Shown piece by piece: positions 16,436 through 25,625 of a stretch of 64,000 nucleotides of DNA. Both the position numbers and the translations under genes were made by a program. The notes under the pieces were generated by a model. The model ran no database searches. It had not been told where the DNA came from and saw nothing but the letters and a program-made list of their open reading frames with translations. The DNA comes from Halobacteriales archaeon YIM A00013 (GTDB lineage: Archaea > Halobacteriota > Halobacteria > Halobacteriales > Haloarculaceae), in assembly GCA_025041195.1 (NCBI GenBank), contig JAKCFM010000002.1, forward strand, positions 310,001 through 374,000, given 5' to 3'. The first letter of the stretch is position 1. Every line of letters starts with the position of its first letter.

Positions 16436-17263
16436 ATGACTGATCGGCAGACGGCTTCCGACGAGCCTCTTTCGGAAGGAGATCCACTCCAAGCACCACC
16501 GCGCTGTCTCAGCTTCGATATCGCAGGAGATTGGGCACATTTTCGGCGTGTTGACGGTTCCGTCGTTAAGCAGACATATAAAATACCTCCCAGAACAACT
16601 GTCGCTGGGCTTCTCGCAGCGGTTATTGGGTGTGACCGGGACGAATACTACGAAGCATTCCGGCTCGCTCGTTCAGCAATAGCGATTCAGCCACACTTCG
16701 ATCTCCGAACAACAAACCTGCCGACCAATATCCTCTCTACGACCAAAGCGAAACTCCAACGGCCCGAGGGAGCAACCCGACGAAAGACGGTGCAGGTCAG
16801 ATACCCAAAACCAACTGTAAAGCGACAGCAGCACAATTTCGAAATGCTCGTTGAGCCTCGATACTCGATATATGCGTATACTGAAGACAAAGCGTTCTAC
16901 AACGAACTTCGAACGAAGCTACTGGAAGGCCGATCTCACTACACTCCCTCGCTCGGACTGAGTGAATGTCTAGCACGCATCACGTCTGCCCAAGAGCATA
17001 CCGGTGATTCGATCCAGTTGGCCGATCCAGAGGAAGCGGTTACTGAGGTCGATTCGGTCGTGCCATACGACATTGATTCGGTTGTACCCAACGGACGAAT
17101 CGAGTTCGAACGGACGCCTGCGGCGATGGAAAAAGTCTTTCCGGGGGGTCGCCGTCCAACTGCCTTCCGGGATGTCGCGTACACTCCGAATGGGCCTCTT
17201 GAAATCAGAACCCACGATACAACGCTGATGACGGTCGACGATCGAACTGTCGTTTTCGGATAG
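16436..17263 (+). CDS. cas5: Cas5 (Cas5b), Cascade subunit, locus 2
   Basis: This 275-residue RAMP protein shows the Cas5 signature CLSFDIAGDWAHFRR and TYKIPPRTTVAGLLAAV, then YTPSLGLSECLA. It carries ~10 more N-terminal residues than the locus 1 copy. It starts 2 nt after the cas7 stop. Unlike in locus 1, it is separated from cas3 by 300 nt, so cas3 may have its own promoter here. Confidence 0.9.
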   Translation: MTDRQTASDEPLSEGDPLQAPPRCLSFDIAGDWAHFRRVDGSVVKQTYKIPPRTTVAGLLAAVIGCDRDEYYEAFRLARSAIAIQPHFDLRTTNLPTNILSTTKAKLQRPEGATRRKTVQVRYPKPTVKRQQHNFEMLVEPRYSIYAYTEDKAFYNELRTKLLEGRSHYTPSLGLSECLARITSAQEHTGDSIQLADPEEAVTEVDSVVPYDIDSVVPNGRIEFERTPAAMEKVFPGGRRPTAFRDVAYTPNGPLEIRTHDTTLMTVDDRTVVFG

Positions 17264-17563
17264 CAGTTGTTCGGCAGCCAATGGAGTGATCTGTTCCTCT
17301 ATCTTTACGTCATCCAATATTCCGAGGTCGTGCACTGGAACGCCGACTGCGAATCCCGAACATTGTGGCCGCAGGCGTGGCACGGCTGATGTTCCCTTCC
17401 GGGAAGGCAGCGATACAGAAGTCAAACCGATAGCGCGGTCCGTGCGATTCAAGTGGGATGGCCAGGACTGGTTGGGGAAATCATACCCTTATGAAAGGCT
17501 CAGAGAATGTATAGCCATAACATCTTAGAGGTATCAGATTGATGCATAGAGAAGACGATACGT
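17264..17563 (+). other. 300-nt gap between cas5 and cas3
   Basis: No gene is supported. A minus-strand frame overlapping the end of cas5 enters this gap but is interpreted as a shadow. No repeat-like pair was found. The AT-rich end before 17564 could carry the cas3 promoter. In locus 1 the corresponding gap is only 9 nt, so something was inserted here or a gene was lost. Confidence 0.45.
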
Positions 17564-20500
17564 ATGTCTCAGAATCTCCCCCTAGGACTTGAGTCACTCA
17601 CTGGCAATCCCCTCGTGGAGCAACTCCTGTCTCATCCAGAAAATCGAAATAAAGATGGTGAAATCGTCGCCGAACGTAAGCAACTCATACAGCATCTTTC
17701 CGGAGTTGAACAGTGTGCAAACTTGCTTGCCGGTGAGATTGATATGAAGGATAGACGGCTGTTACAGGTGATTTGCCGACTCCACGATCTTGGAAAAACG
17801 CTAGATATTTTTCAGGAATATCTCCATGGAGAATCGCAAAATAGCGTGCCATCATCACTCACGAACCACGCACGAATCGGTGCTTACGTTGCGTATCACG
17901 TTCTTGACCAGTCGAATGTCTGTAAGCGCGATAAGCTTGCTGGCTTTCTCGCTGTTGCTCGTCACCATAGCCAACTACCCAATACAGCCGATTACATGTT
18001 CACTATCAGCAATCGAGAAGCAATAGCAGCACAAGATGAACATACTTCTGTCCTAGACCCAAAAACACGATCAGTACTGCAGCGGGCATGGGTTTGGGCA
18101 CAGATTCGACTTCTCGACAATTCAGATGAGGATCGACACGAGTATCTGAACGAACTCATCCGCTGGGCTAGCGATGGAGCAACGGATTGGGATGCGTTCG
18201 TCGCTGCGATGCCAGAACTGTACAACCGTGTTCGGGATGCTGTCGGGGATGGAACGAATGCAGATTCGGAATGCCTCCCCGAGCGACTCTACGACCGTTC
18301 GCTCTGGGCGTGGTCTCTTCTGACATTGGCCGATACGGTGGACGCTGCTCGTATCGATCCAGATCGACTTGCTGCAGGCTCGCTCAATGGGTCGTACACG
18401 GCGACAAGCACAGGTGGCAATAGCGAGTCCTCAACGGCACTTTCCCGAATCGAATCATATATCAAAAATGCCCAGCAGAAAGCACAGGAGCGTTCGAATC
18501 GGCCTGATGCCACTGAAGCAGACCAACTGGAAGTAGAATTGAATAAGAAACGATCCGATGCACGAGCGACCGTTCTAGAACGTCTCACAGCACTGCATGA
18601 CGCTGACCGGCAAGTTGGAATTATTCCACTCAGAACAGGATTGGGAAAGACTCTCACTGGACTGTCGGCTGCGCTGCGAATTCAATCTGATTGGCACAGT
18701 ACACCGACAGATCCCACCGAGACAGATTCACACTTTACTGCACCACGAGTGATCTACGCGCTTCCCTATACTTCGATCATTGAACAAACCCGAGACATCT
18801 TCGAGAATGACGACCTTCTCGGACTTGATCCACGATCGAATGCGTATACCGTTCATCATTATCAGGCGGACACCATAACGTGGCCCTCAGATGTGGCCGA
18901 CGATGACCCAGACGATGACGCCGACAAGAAATCATCTACCAGTGCAGATAGTACGTCTGAAGAGCGAGCGAAAACAGAAGATACGACAGATGGTCGATGG
19001 TCAAGCGATGATGTGCTGGTCGCTGAAGGCTGGCGAAGTGGGGCGACACTTACCACGTTCGTACAACTGTTTGAGAGTCTCACAGGTCCGAGCAAGCAGG
19101 CAGGCTTGAAACTTCCCGCACTGCACAACAGCGTCATCATTCTCGACGAGATTCAGGCACTACCACGTCGCTGGTGGCCAGCTGTGCCGCGGTTGATCCA
19201 ACTACTGACCGATACGTACGACGCGACCGTCCTCGTCATGACAGCTACGCCACCCAAATTATTCGATATGGTTGATTCGGACATACAACCGGTCCAACTC
19301 GTTGGAGATATGAAGCCACCAACTCGTGTTCAGTATCAGCTTGATCAAACTGTCATGGCGTTTGCTACGGATCGAACCGCAGAACCGCTCACTTATCGAG
19401 TCGCTGGACAGCGCATTTCTGAATCTTTCTGTGGATTGTCCAAGAACCCTCCCGACACGGAAGGCCACGAGCTGTCGGTTGCCGACCAAGGACAATCGAC
19501 ACTTGCGGTCTGTAACACGGTCGCGTCAATGCGTCAGCTTCGTCAAGCGACCGACGAGGCACTCAAAAACGCTGGGGTGAAGATTACGCAGATGGAAGAT
19601 GTGTATAATCGTGTTCTTGACGGCGATTCCCAAATGAGAGATCGTCTCAATTCACTCGTAGCGTACTATGGGGATGACAACGAAGATGAGAATAGCCGTG
19701 ATAATGTGGACGAATGCAATGGTTATGAGTCAACAGCCGTCCCAGAGATGGCCGAGGTTCTTGACCTTGATCCAGACGATGTGACGATTCCAACATGGAT
19801 GCAGGATGAGATGATAGATTCATTTGCTACCACACCACCCAAGCTGCTCGCCCTCTGCGTTGTTGATGTGATTGCTGAGCGGTGGCGCAAGGGATCGGTT
19901 GATATGGTAACGGGTCACCTCTCGGCACGCCTACGGCCTGATGATCGTCGTGCGTACACGACGGTGATTGATCATCTGGCCACTGGGCCCGTACCGTTTG
20001 GAGCCGTGACGACGCAGGTTGTTGAAGCTGGCGTCGACGTGAGCTTTACAACAGTCTTTCGTGACGTAGCACCGCTAGAAAGTATTGTTCAGGCTGCTGG
20101 CCGTTGTAATCGGTCATTCGAGTGGGGGGCTACTGGCGGAGAGGTCGTCGTTTGGCGGCTGGGTCCAGCAGAGGACGGCTCGCAATCGGCTGGTGACGCT
20201 TCTACTAATGATACTACTAACGGGAGTGCTCGTCGTCTCCCTAGTGCGTCCATTTATAATGATCTCCAAGATGTTGCAGATATTCTCAACAGCGTCTCAT
20301 CCGATACTGGTGTACTGTCGGAAAATACCGTCTTAGATGAGGCGATGGAGCGGTACTTCGATGCCATCGTTGAAGATACCGTTCCTGATCCGATTGGATC
20401 GATGATTGACGATGGACAGGCTGCAGAACTTGCTAAAGAATCACTCATTACAGAATATGATACAATCGATATTTTGGTCCCTCGAACGGATTACGAATGG

Positions 20501-20794
20501 AATGTAATCAAAACGATCACCAAAAAGTGGAAACGTGGCGATCGAAAATCAGCATTTAGCCGATTGAAGGAGCTCTCTGAGTGCCGACTTTCGCTTCCAG
20601 TTTCAGGAACGGCTGATGAAGAAGCCGTTCTTGGAGGATTTGTCCGACTCGATGGTAAGAAACCAACGCTCAATGGGCAATCAGGGCTGTCCGTCCATTG
20701 TCCTCGTCACCCTAACTACGACTGGTACACGCTTGAAGAGGGAGCATCGCTTGCAGAAGTCAAAACTGGAGTGAGCAGTCGATTCAGCGAGTAA
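17564..20794 (+). CDS. cas3: Cas3 helicase-nuclease, locus 2
   Basis: This 1,076-residue Cas3 has an N-terminal HD nuclease (H44, the H74-D75 pair in CRLHDLGKT, an NHARIGAYVAYH helix, and RHH near 133). The helicase core follows with RTGLGKT, DEIQALP, MTATPP, VVEAGVDVSF and QAAGRCNR. All motifs are intact. Between motifs Ia and II a highly acidic, Ser/Thr-rich insertion of ~40 residues (DDDPDDDADKKSS...) is absent from locus 1 Cas3. A second insertion (ENSRDNVDECNG region) precedes motif V. It degrades DNA marked by the locus 2 Cascade. The array D leader follows directly. Confidence 0.93.
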   Translation: MSQNLPLGLESLTGNPLVEQLLSHPENRNKDGEIVAERKQLIQHLSGVEQCANLLAGEIDMKDRRLLQVICRLHDLGKTLDIFQEYLHGESQNSVPSSLTNHARIGAYVAYHVLDQSNVCKRDKLAGFLAVARHHSQLPNTADYMFTISNREAIAAQDEHTSVLDPKTRSVLQRAWVWAQIRLLDNSDEDRHEYLNELIRWASDGATDWDAFVAAMPELYNRVRDAVGDGTNADSECLPERLYDRSLWAWSLLTLADTVDAARIDPDRLAAGSLNGSYTATSTGGNSESSTALSRIESYIKNAQQKAQERSNRPDATEADQLEVELNKKRSDARATVLERLTALHDADRQVGIIPLRTGLGKTLTGLSAALRIQSDWHSTPTDPTETDSHFTAPRVIYALPYTSIIEQTRDIFENDDLLGLDPRSNAYTVHHYQADTITWPSDVADDDPDDDADKKSSTSADSTSEERAKTEDTTDGRWSSDDVLVAEGWRSGATLTTFVQLFESLTGPSKQAGLKLPALHNSVIILDEIQALPRRWWPAVPRLIQLLTDTYDATVLVMTATPPKLFDMVDSDIQPVQLVGDMKPPTRVQYQLDQTVMAFATDRTAEPLTYRVAGQRISESFCGLSKNPPDTEGHELSVADQGQSTLAVCNTVASMRQLRQATDEALKNAGVKITQMEDVYNRVLDGDSQMRDRLNSLVAYYGDDNEDENSRDNVDECNGYESTAVPEMAEVLDLDPDDVTIPTWMQDEMIDSFATTPPKLLALCVVDVIAERWRKGSVDMVTGHLSARLRPDDRRAYTTVIDHLATGPVPFGAVTTQVVEAGVDVSFTTVFRDVAPLESIVQAAGRCNRSFEWGATGGEVVVWRLGPAEDGSQSAGDASTNDTTNGSARRLPSASIYNDLQDVADILNSVSSDTGVLSENTVLDEAMERYFDAIVEDTVPDPIGSMIDDGQAAELAKESLITEYDTIDILVPRTDYEWNVIKTITKKWKRGDRKSAFSRLKELSECRLSLPVSGTADEEAVLGGFVRLDGKKPTLNGQSGLSVHCPRHPNYDWYTLEEGASLAEVKTGVSSRFSE

Positions 20795-20818
20795 CTATAC
20801 AATTATGACTTCCTATTT

Positions 20819-20915
20819 CGTCGACCTCCTAGGGGTGTTTGCATGATTGGGGGTCGACGGAACAGCGAGCGAAAAATCACCAGCATTAAGCCCTATAGCG
20901 TACCATATGGCAATG
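20819..20915 (+). promoter_or_regulatory. Leader of array D
   Basis: The palindrome is CGTCGACC (20819-20826) with GGTCGACG (20852-20859). Compared with leaders A and B (CATCGACC/GGTCGATG) both arms have changed in step, so pairing is kept. The 10-nt proximal arm ends 55 nt before the first repeat, and CAATG precedes it. The middle (CCCTATAGCGTACC) recalls the CCTATAGCC of leaders A and B. Confidence 0.75.
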
Positions 20916-23200
20916 GTTACAGCAGTACCCCTAGAAGGCTTGAAACATGCCAAAAACGTCTACGCGGCTCTCAGATGTGTTACAGCAGTACCCCTAGAAG
21001 GCTTGAAACGCCATACCGAGAGCGCAAGACACGATTACCGTTGTTACAGCAGTACCCCTAGAAGGCTTGAAACCCACGTGATCAGGGAACTGCTCTGCGG
21101 TGTTTGGTTACAGCAGTACCCCTAGAAGGCTTGAAACGAGCAGTCGCGATCGACGTGTACAACGCGATCATGTTACAGCAGTACCCCTAGAAGGCTTGAA
21201 ACGTGGGAGGTCGCTGGATGGCTCGCGATACTACGGTTACAGCAGTACCCCTAGAAGGCTTGAAACGGGTTTAACGTTCACGACGAGCCGCTATCTGAGT
21301 TACAGCAGTACCCCTAGAAGGCTTGAAACACTATGCAATAAAGAAGTGGAAAGAATTTACCAGTTACAGCAGTACCCCTAGAAGGCTTGAAACGTCGGAC
21401 GGTGATGGGTGGCAGTATCGCCCGCCGGTTACAGCAGTACCCCTAGAAGGCTTGAAACGACTTCTCCGGGAGTGCAATCGTCCCATAACGCGTTACAGCA
21501 GTACCCCTAGAAGGCTTGAAACGAAGATTTGGCCGCAGATATCGAGGATGCAGTGAAGTTACAGCAGTACCCCTAGAAGGCTTGAAACTCGACCGCGTGC
21601 ATGGGAGACAAATGGGACTCCGGTTACAGCAGTACCCCTAGAAGGCTTGAAACTCGACCGCGTGCATGGGAGACAAATGGGACTCCGGTTACAGCAGTAC
21701 CCCTAGAAGGCTTGAAACTCGTCGATGGTTGACGCAGACGAGCCTGACGATCGTTACAGCAGTACCCCTAGAAGGCTTGAAACCCGAATCATACGCTTCC
21801 GGACCGTGATCCGTGTTACAGCAGTACCCCTAGAAGGCTTGAAACTTTGAAAAGGTCGTCGAGACGTGTCAAGAAGTCAAGTTACAGCAGTACCCCTAGA
21901 AGGCTTGAAACGGTGTCGGAGCAGACAAGGCCACGGAGATGCAGAGTTACAGCAGTACCCCTAGAAGGCTTGAAACAAGGCGCTGAACTGCCGCATCCCA
22001 CGGATCAAAGGTTACAGCAGTACCCCTAGAAGGCTTGAAACGTCGTTCGAGGTGAGGATCTTGCGGTCCGAACTAGTTACAGCAGTACCCCTAGAAGGCT
22101 TGAAACTGCTTGCTGGACAGCCGTCTCAGAACTCTCCATGTTACAGCAGTACCCCTAGAAGGCTTGAAACGTGTTTGCCGCCACCAGGTGTCGCCAGTGG
22201 TCCGGTTACAGCAGTACCCCTAGAAGGCTTGAAACGATAATGGCAACGCATAGATGGACACATCGAACAGTTACAGCAGTACCCCTAGAAGGCTTGAAAC
22301 GGATGTCGATCACGTTGGGTCGGCAACAAGTTCAGTTACAGCAGTACCCCTAGAAGGCTTGAAACTCGACCGCGAACTGTGAGAATTGTCCATCCACTCG
22401 TTACAGCAGTACCCCTAGAAGGCTTGAAACACGACGAATACTGCGAGAATTACATTGACAATCGTTACAGCAGTACCCCTAGAAGGCTTGAAACGCAGAA
22501 AGGCATCCCCGCACGCACGAGATCTATGGTTACAGCAGTACCCCTAGAAGGCTTGAAACGAGTTTTGGTTTAACGTGACAAGTGCATCCGGTGTTACAGC
22601 AGTACCCCTAGAAGGCTTGAAACGTGGTTGCTCTCGTTGGCGAGCCGACCATCCATGTTACAGCAGTACCCCTAGAAGGCTTGAAACGATGATATGGTAA
22701 TTCGTAAGGGGGCAATCCAGGGTTACAGCAGTACCCCTAGAAGGCTTGAAACTGCATGGATGCAGGAGAATCAACCAGGCATTGTTACAGCAGTACCCCT
22801 AGAAGGCTTGAAACCGTGCGACACGCAGCGAGGCATTCGATAATATCGTTACAGCAGTACCCCTAGAAGGCTTGAAACGCAAACCCCCGAAGACACGCAT
22901 CGCAGAACTCGTGTTACAGCAGTACCCCTAGAAGGCTTGAAACAGATCGACACGCTCGCGATCGTCGCGCGGATGGGGTTACAGCAGTACCCCTAGAAGG
23001 CTTGAAACTTGATGCCGGCAACCAACGCGACAACAGCGGGGTTACAGCAGTACCCCTAGAAGGCTTGAAACTGGGAGCGCCGCACCGCTGGCCGTCAGGT
23101 CTGAGTTACAGCAGTACCCCTAGAAGGCTTGAAAGGATGTTGTAAAGAATGGAATCGCGAGGGGGAGTGGTTACAGCAGTATCTGTAGAGGTATTACCAG
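20916..23200 (+). CRISPR. CRISPR array D, 35 repeats, 34 spacers and a degenerate final repeat
   Basis: The 31-nt repeat starts GTTACAGCAGTACCC and ends GAAGGCTTGAAAC. Spacing is 62-66 nt from 20916 to 23105. Repeat 35 (23105-23135) has one change at its last base, and a strongly degenerate copy lies at 23170-23200. The spacers at 21589-21622 and 21654-21687 are identical, showing a duplication of one repeat-spacer unit. The leader is on the cas3 side, so the newest spacers are near 20947. The trailer faces the 3' end of cas2. Unlike arrays A and B, the array looks well maintained. Confidence 0.97.
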
Positions 23201-23238
23201 GAAGAAAAGAAAATAATTGTATACGCTATTAGCTAGTC

Positions 23239-23499
23239 TTAGTGAAATCGCGAGCCGAAAGATGCAGTTCCGTATTCGTGTTGGGTGACGTGGGATCTAC
23301 TCTCAAATTCGAGAGCTAGTATATTGTCCATCGGCTCAAGTTCCCGCTCAATTGCAGCGAGAACATCCCTACATTGTGCCTCCGTAACGTCGCCAAAGAA
23401 TACAGACTGCTGGACATGTCGAAGATACCGACGAAGTAGCTTTCGGAATACGATTGTTCGATCGCTAGGAACATCGTACACAACAACTAAATAGGACAT
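23239..23499 (-). CDS. cas2: Cas2, CRISPR adaptation protein
   Basis: This 86-residue protein has the ferredoxin-like Cas2 fold: MSYLVVVYDVPSDR with the conserved Asp, RKLLRRYLRHVQQSVFFGDVT, and a final beta-strand region. It forms the Cas1-Cas2 integrase that inserts new spacers. It is the last gene of the cas4-cas1-cas2 operon, one base beyond the cas1 stop, and is convergent with array D. Its C-terminus (LALEFESRSHVTQHEYG) is unlike the decayed Cas2 at 8515, so the two loci had distinct adaptation modules. Confidence 0.93.
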   Translation of the reverse strand: MSYLVVVYDVPSDRTIVFRKLLRRYLRHVQQSVFFGDVTEAQCRDVLAAIERELEPMDNILALEFESRSHVTQHEYGTASFGSRFH

Positions 23500-23500
23500 C

Positions 23501-24502
23501 TCACCACCACCGTTCGGTTGGGTGGTATGTTTCTCCTGTCAAGATATGCTTCTTCAAACTATAGACATCTGTCTGAATTAATGTTTTATAACTCACCTTT
23601 CTCTTCAGCTGAGGATGATCAACAGTCCGATCAAGTGTCTGCTCATATTCCTCAAGAACTATTTTCCGTGCCTCATCTGTAAGTCGAGGCGTTGATGTTG
23701 CCCCGGTAAATGAATTCATGTTCAACTGATTCCGGTTGCAGATACGAAACAGGATGCGATCTGCTATCAAGGGCTTGAAAATATCTGCCACATCCAGTGC
23801 CAACGACGTACGACGATTCCCTGGAGCATGGAGATAACTAACCGCTGGATGGAGGGCCGTTGTATGGATCGCCGAGGTCGTCGCAGTATACACTAATGCA
23901 TTTAGATACGAGATTAACGCGTTCACCTCGTTTTTCGGTGGATTATAGCTCCGAACCTTGAACGTGAACGGCTCTGCGAGAATCTCGTCGAACGTTGCGT
24001 AGTAGCAGCGGCGTGCCGTCGCCTCGTGGCCCATGAGTGACTCTACATCATCGAACGACTGCTCATCCAATGTTTCCCGAAGCTCGGCCAGACGCTCACA
24101 GGAAGCAGAGAGATCGCCCCGCCGTCCATTGTAGTAGCGAACATTCGTTCGCATGTTGTGGATGCTCGCCCCCACAATCTTTCGAGCGATATCGAGTCTA
24201 TCCTCTGGATCAATGAATCGTTCAACTTGTGCAATGATGGTATTTCCGGACGTATGCCCACTGGTCGGACAGTACGAGCCAACATATGTGCCACTCCAAT
24301 CGAAGATGTGGAGTGCAATTCCGTGATCGTCTAACAGCGCCAAGCACGCCGTATTGAGGTCAATCTGTTCGTGTGCATAGAGCGTATCAACACGTTCAAT
24401 TGGGAGATATTCGTGATCGTCTCCCTCCCGTTCTATTCGAAGGGAATCTTCGTATCGACAGAGACGCCCAGTTGAGAGGATGTGATGATTCGGTTTCGTC
24501 AT
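23501..24502 (-). CDS. cas1: Cas1, CRISPR adaptation integrase
   Basis: This 333-residue Cas1 starts at MTKPNHHILSTGRLCR, where the ATG overlaps the cas4 stop in an ATGA junction. Two further ATG codons upstream lie inside cas4 and are not preferred. The metal-binding residues are the Glu of LMGHEATARR, the His of SYLHAPG and the Asp of LALDVADIFKP. Cas1 joins the prespacer to the leader-repeat junction. This is the only intact Cas1 in the window and may also serve arrays A-C if it tolerates their repeats. Confidence 0.95.
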   Translation of the reverse strand: MTKPNHHILSTGRLCRYEDSLRIEREGDDHEYLPIERVDTLYAHEQIDLNTACLALLDDHGIALHIFDWSGTYVGSYCPTSGHTSGNTIIAQVERFIDPEDRLDIARKIVGASIHNMRTNVRYYNGRRGDLSASCERLAELRETLDEQSFDDVESLMGHEATARRCYYATFDEILAEPFTFKVRSYNPPKNEVNALISYLNALVYTATTSAIHTTALHPAVSYLHAPGNRRTSLALDVADIFKPLIADRILFRICNRNQLNMNSFTGATSTPRLTDEARKIVLEEYEQTLDRTVDHPQLKRKVSYKTLIQTDVYSLKKHILTGETYHPTERWW

Positions 24503-25044
24503 GTCCAACAGAGCCCCCGGTAAGCACATGAATCGCAATACGGTTTCTCTTCTAATTTCGGTGGAGAGGATGTCTCCGCGATCTCGTGAATACCTACAAT
24601 CGCTTCCTCGACCTCGCGGCTGCGATCGTCAGTTAATAAGACGGTTTCACGGCGGCGTTCGGTAGGAAATGCAAGAACCCCTTCACGCTCATCATCAAGG
24701 ATGTTAGCAAAATACCAGAGGTAGTAGGACAGTTGCAACTCTGCCCCACGAGTGAGACGTGACGATGGTTTCACCTCAACAATACGACCATCATCAAGGA
24801 GATCGGGAGCAATCGATCCATTGATAACGCCTGTAGACTGCTTTCGAGGATAACTGTCTGTATCTACGCGGTCACCACGCCGAATTGATGCATTTTGCCG
24901 ATCAATCTCAATGCCTCGCAGATAAAACCACAGCTCTCGTTTACAAATCGCGTAATACTGCATGGCAATACCGGTAATCCGAATAGAGGGGGACTGGACT
25001 GTATCCCGCTCCGCTTCGAGAAATTCACGTGCCACTGAATCCAT
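24499..25044 (-). CDS. cas4: Cas4 exonuclease, prespacer processing
   Basis: This 181-residue RecB-like nuclease carries an iron-sulfur cluster. C34 (AICKRELWF) and C170, C173 and C179 (YCDSCAYRGLC) supply the cluster ligands. D81 (SIAPDLLDDG), E90 and K92 (VEVK) form the nuclease site. Cas4 trims prespacers and helps select the PAM and orientation. It is first in the cas4-cas1-cas2 operon, and the very AT-rich stretch at 25045-25160 probably holds its promoter. Confidence 0.93.
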   Translation of the reverse strand: MDSVAREFLEAERDTVQSPSIRITGIAMQYYAICKRELWFYLRGIEIDRQNASIRRGDRVDTDSYPRKQSTGVINGSIAPDLLDDGRIVEVKPSSRLTRGAELQLSYYLWYFANILDDEREGVLAFPTERRRETVLLTDDRSREVEEAIVGIHEIAETSSPPKLEEKPYCDSCAYRGLCWT

Positions 25045-25160
25045 AATAAAATAAATTCCATCTCCATATATAATATTTATTAAATAATTATATAGTGTTT
25101 TTAAATATACTTATGTATAATATGTGGCTCAATAATTATCTCTACTATTGTAACCTCTAG
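25045..25160 (-). promoter_or_regulatory. AT-rich promoter region of cas4-cas1-cas2
   Basis: The stretch upstream of cas4 is almost entirely A and T, with several TATA-box-like sequences on the minus strand (for example TTATTAAATA around 25070-25090). This would allow independent expression of the adaptation operon from the effector operon on the other strand. The exact box is not fixed. Confidence 0.4.
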
Positions 25161-25213
25161 CTATGATCCAGAATAGTACAAGAATTTGGAGAGACAATAA
25201 ACGACAGTTCGGT

Positions 25214-25340
25214 ATACAGATTCAATTGATTACCGCGATTTGTAGCACCGTGAATAGTATATATAGCATATATCAGAATGAAAATCATTCTCCTGTCAGT
25301 AGAGAGATAACTGCTGACAGACTGTCAGTAATCATCGTTC
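25214..25340 (+). repeat. Direct repeat, copy 2, on the right of Cas locus 2
   Basis: Block 1 (25214-25249) and block 2 (25293-25340) correspond to those at 9921-10049. The palindrome CTGACAG-A-CTGTCAG is at 25314-25328, with an additional CTGTCAG at 25293-25299. The sequence between the blocks has diverged completely while its length is kept. Both copies are in the same orientation and lie about 15.3 kb apart, with the whole of Cas locus 2 between them. Confidence 0.65.
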
Positions 25341-25595
25341 AGAACGAGGGAGTCCGAAGTACCAGCATCGAATCCGAACGGTGGCCGATTGTGCCGCTTG
25401 TCCTGGTCGCGAACTCGCGGAATTATATATCGTATGTCGCTATATGATTTCGCGGAGTTATCGCAGAATCTAGATGATATAGATAGTGCCGGTTAGGCCT
25501 CGTCGTTATAATAATCGGAAACTCAATCACCTTCCACACCCCAAAACACCCGAATTACACACGAAATCCCCTCTAATTCCTGTCCAATCGCAAAT

Positions 25596-25618
25596 ACTAT
25601 ACTGCAACTTGTTATAGT
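25596..25618. promoter_or_regulatory. Inverted repeat before the integrase gene
   Basis: ACTATA (25596-25601) and TATAGT (25613-25618) flank CTGCAACTTGT just 7 nt before the integrase ATG. The position overlaps where the transcript should begin, so it is a plausible binding site for the integrase or a repressor. Confidence 0.35.
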
Positions 25619-25625
25619 AGTCTAC

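Noticed and set aside
16970-17452. 160-codon minus-strand frame at the end of the second cas5
   Set aside because: Most of it is antisense to cas5, and the part in the gap has no recognisable domain or promoter.
20847-22573. Plus-strand frames repeating TAVPLEGLK or YSSTPRRLET
   Set aside because: They are translations of the CRISPR repeats in array D, not proteins.
7268-23104. Self-targeting spacers
   Set aside because: I compared spacers of arrays A-D with the rest of the window by eye and found no convincing match; a computed search with mismatches could still reveal one.
25163-25447. 94-codon plus-strand frame across direct repeat copy 2
   Set aside because: The composition is AT-driven, it has no recognisable features, and it covers a conserved non-coding palindrome.
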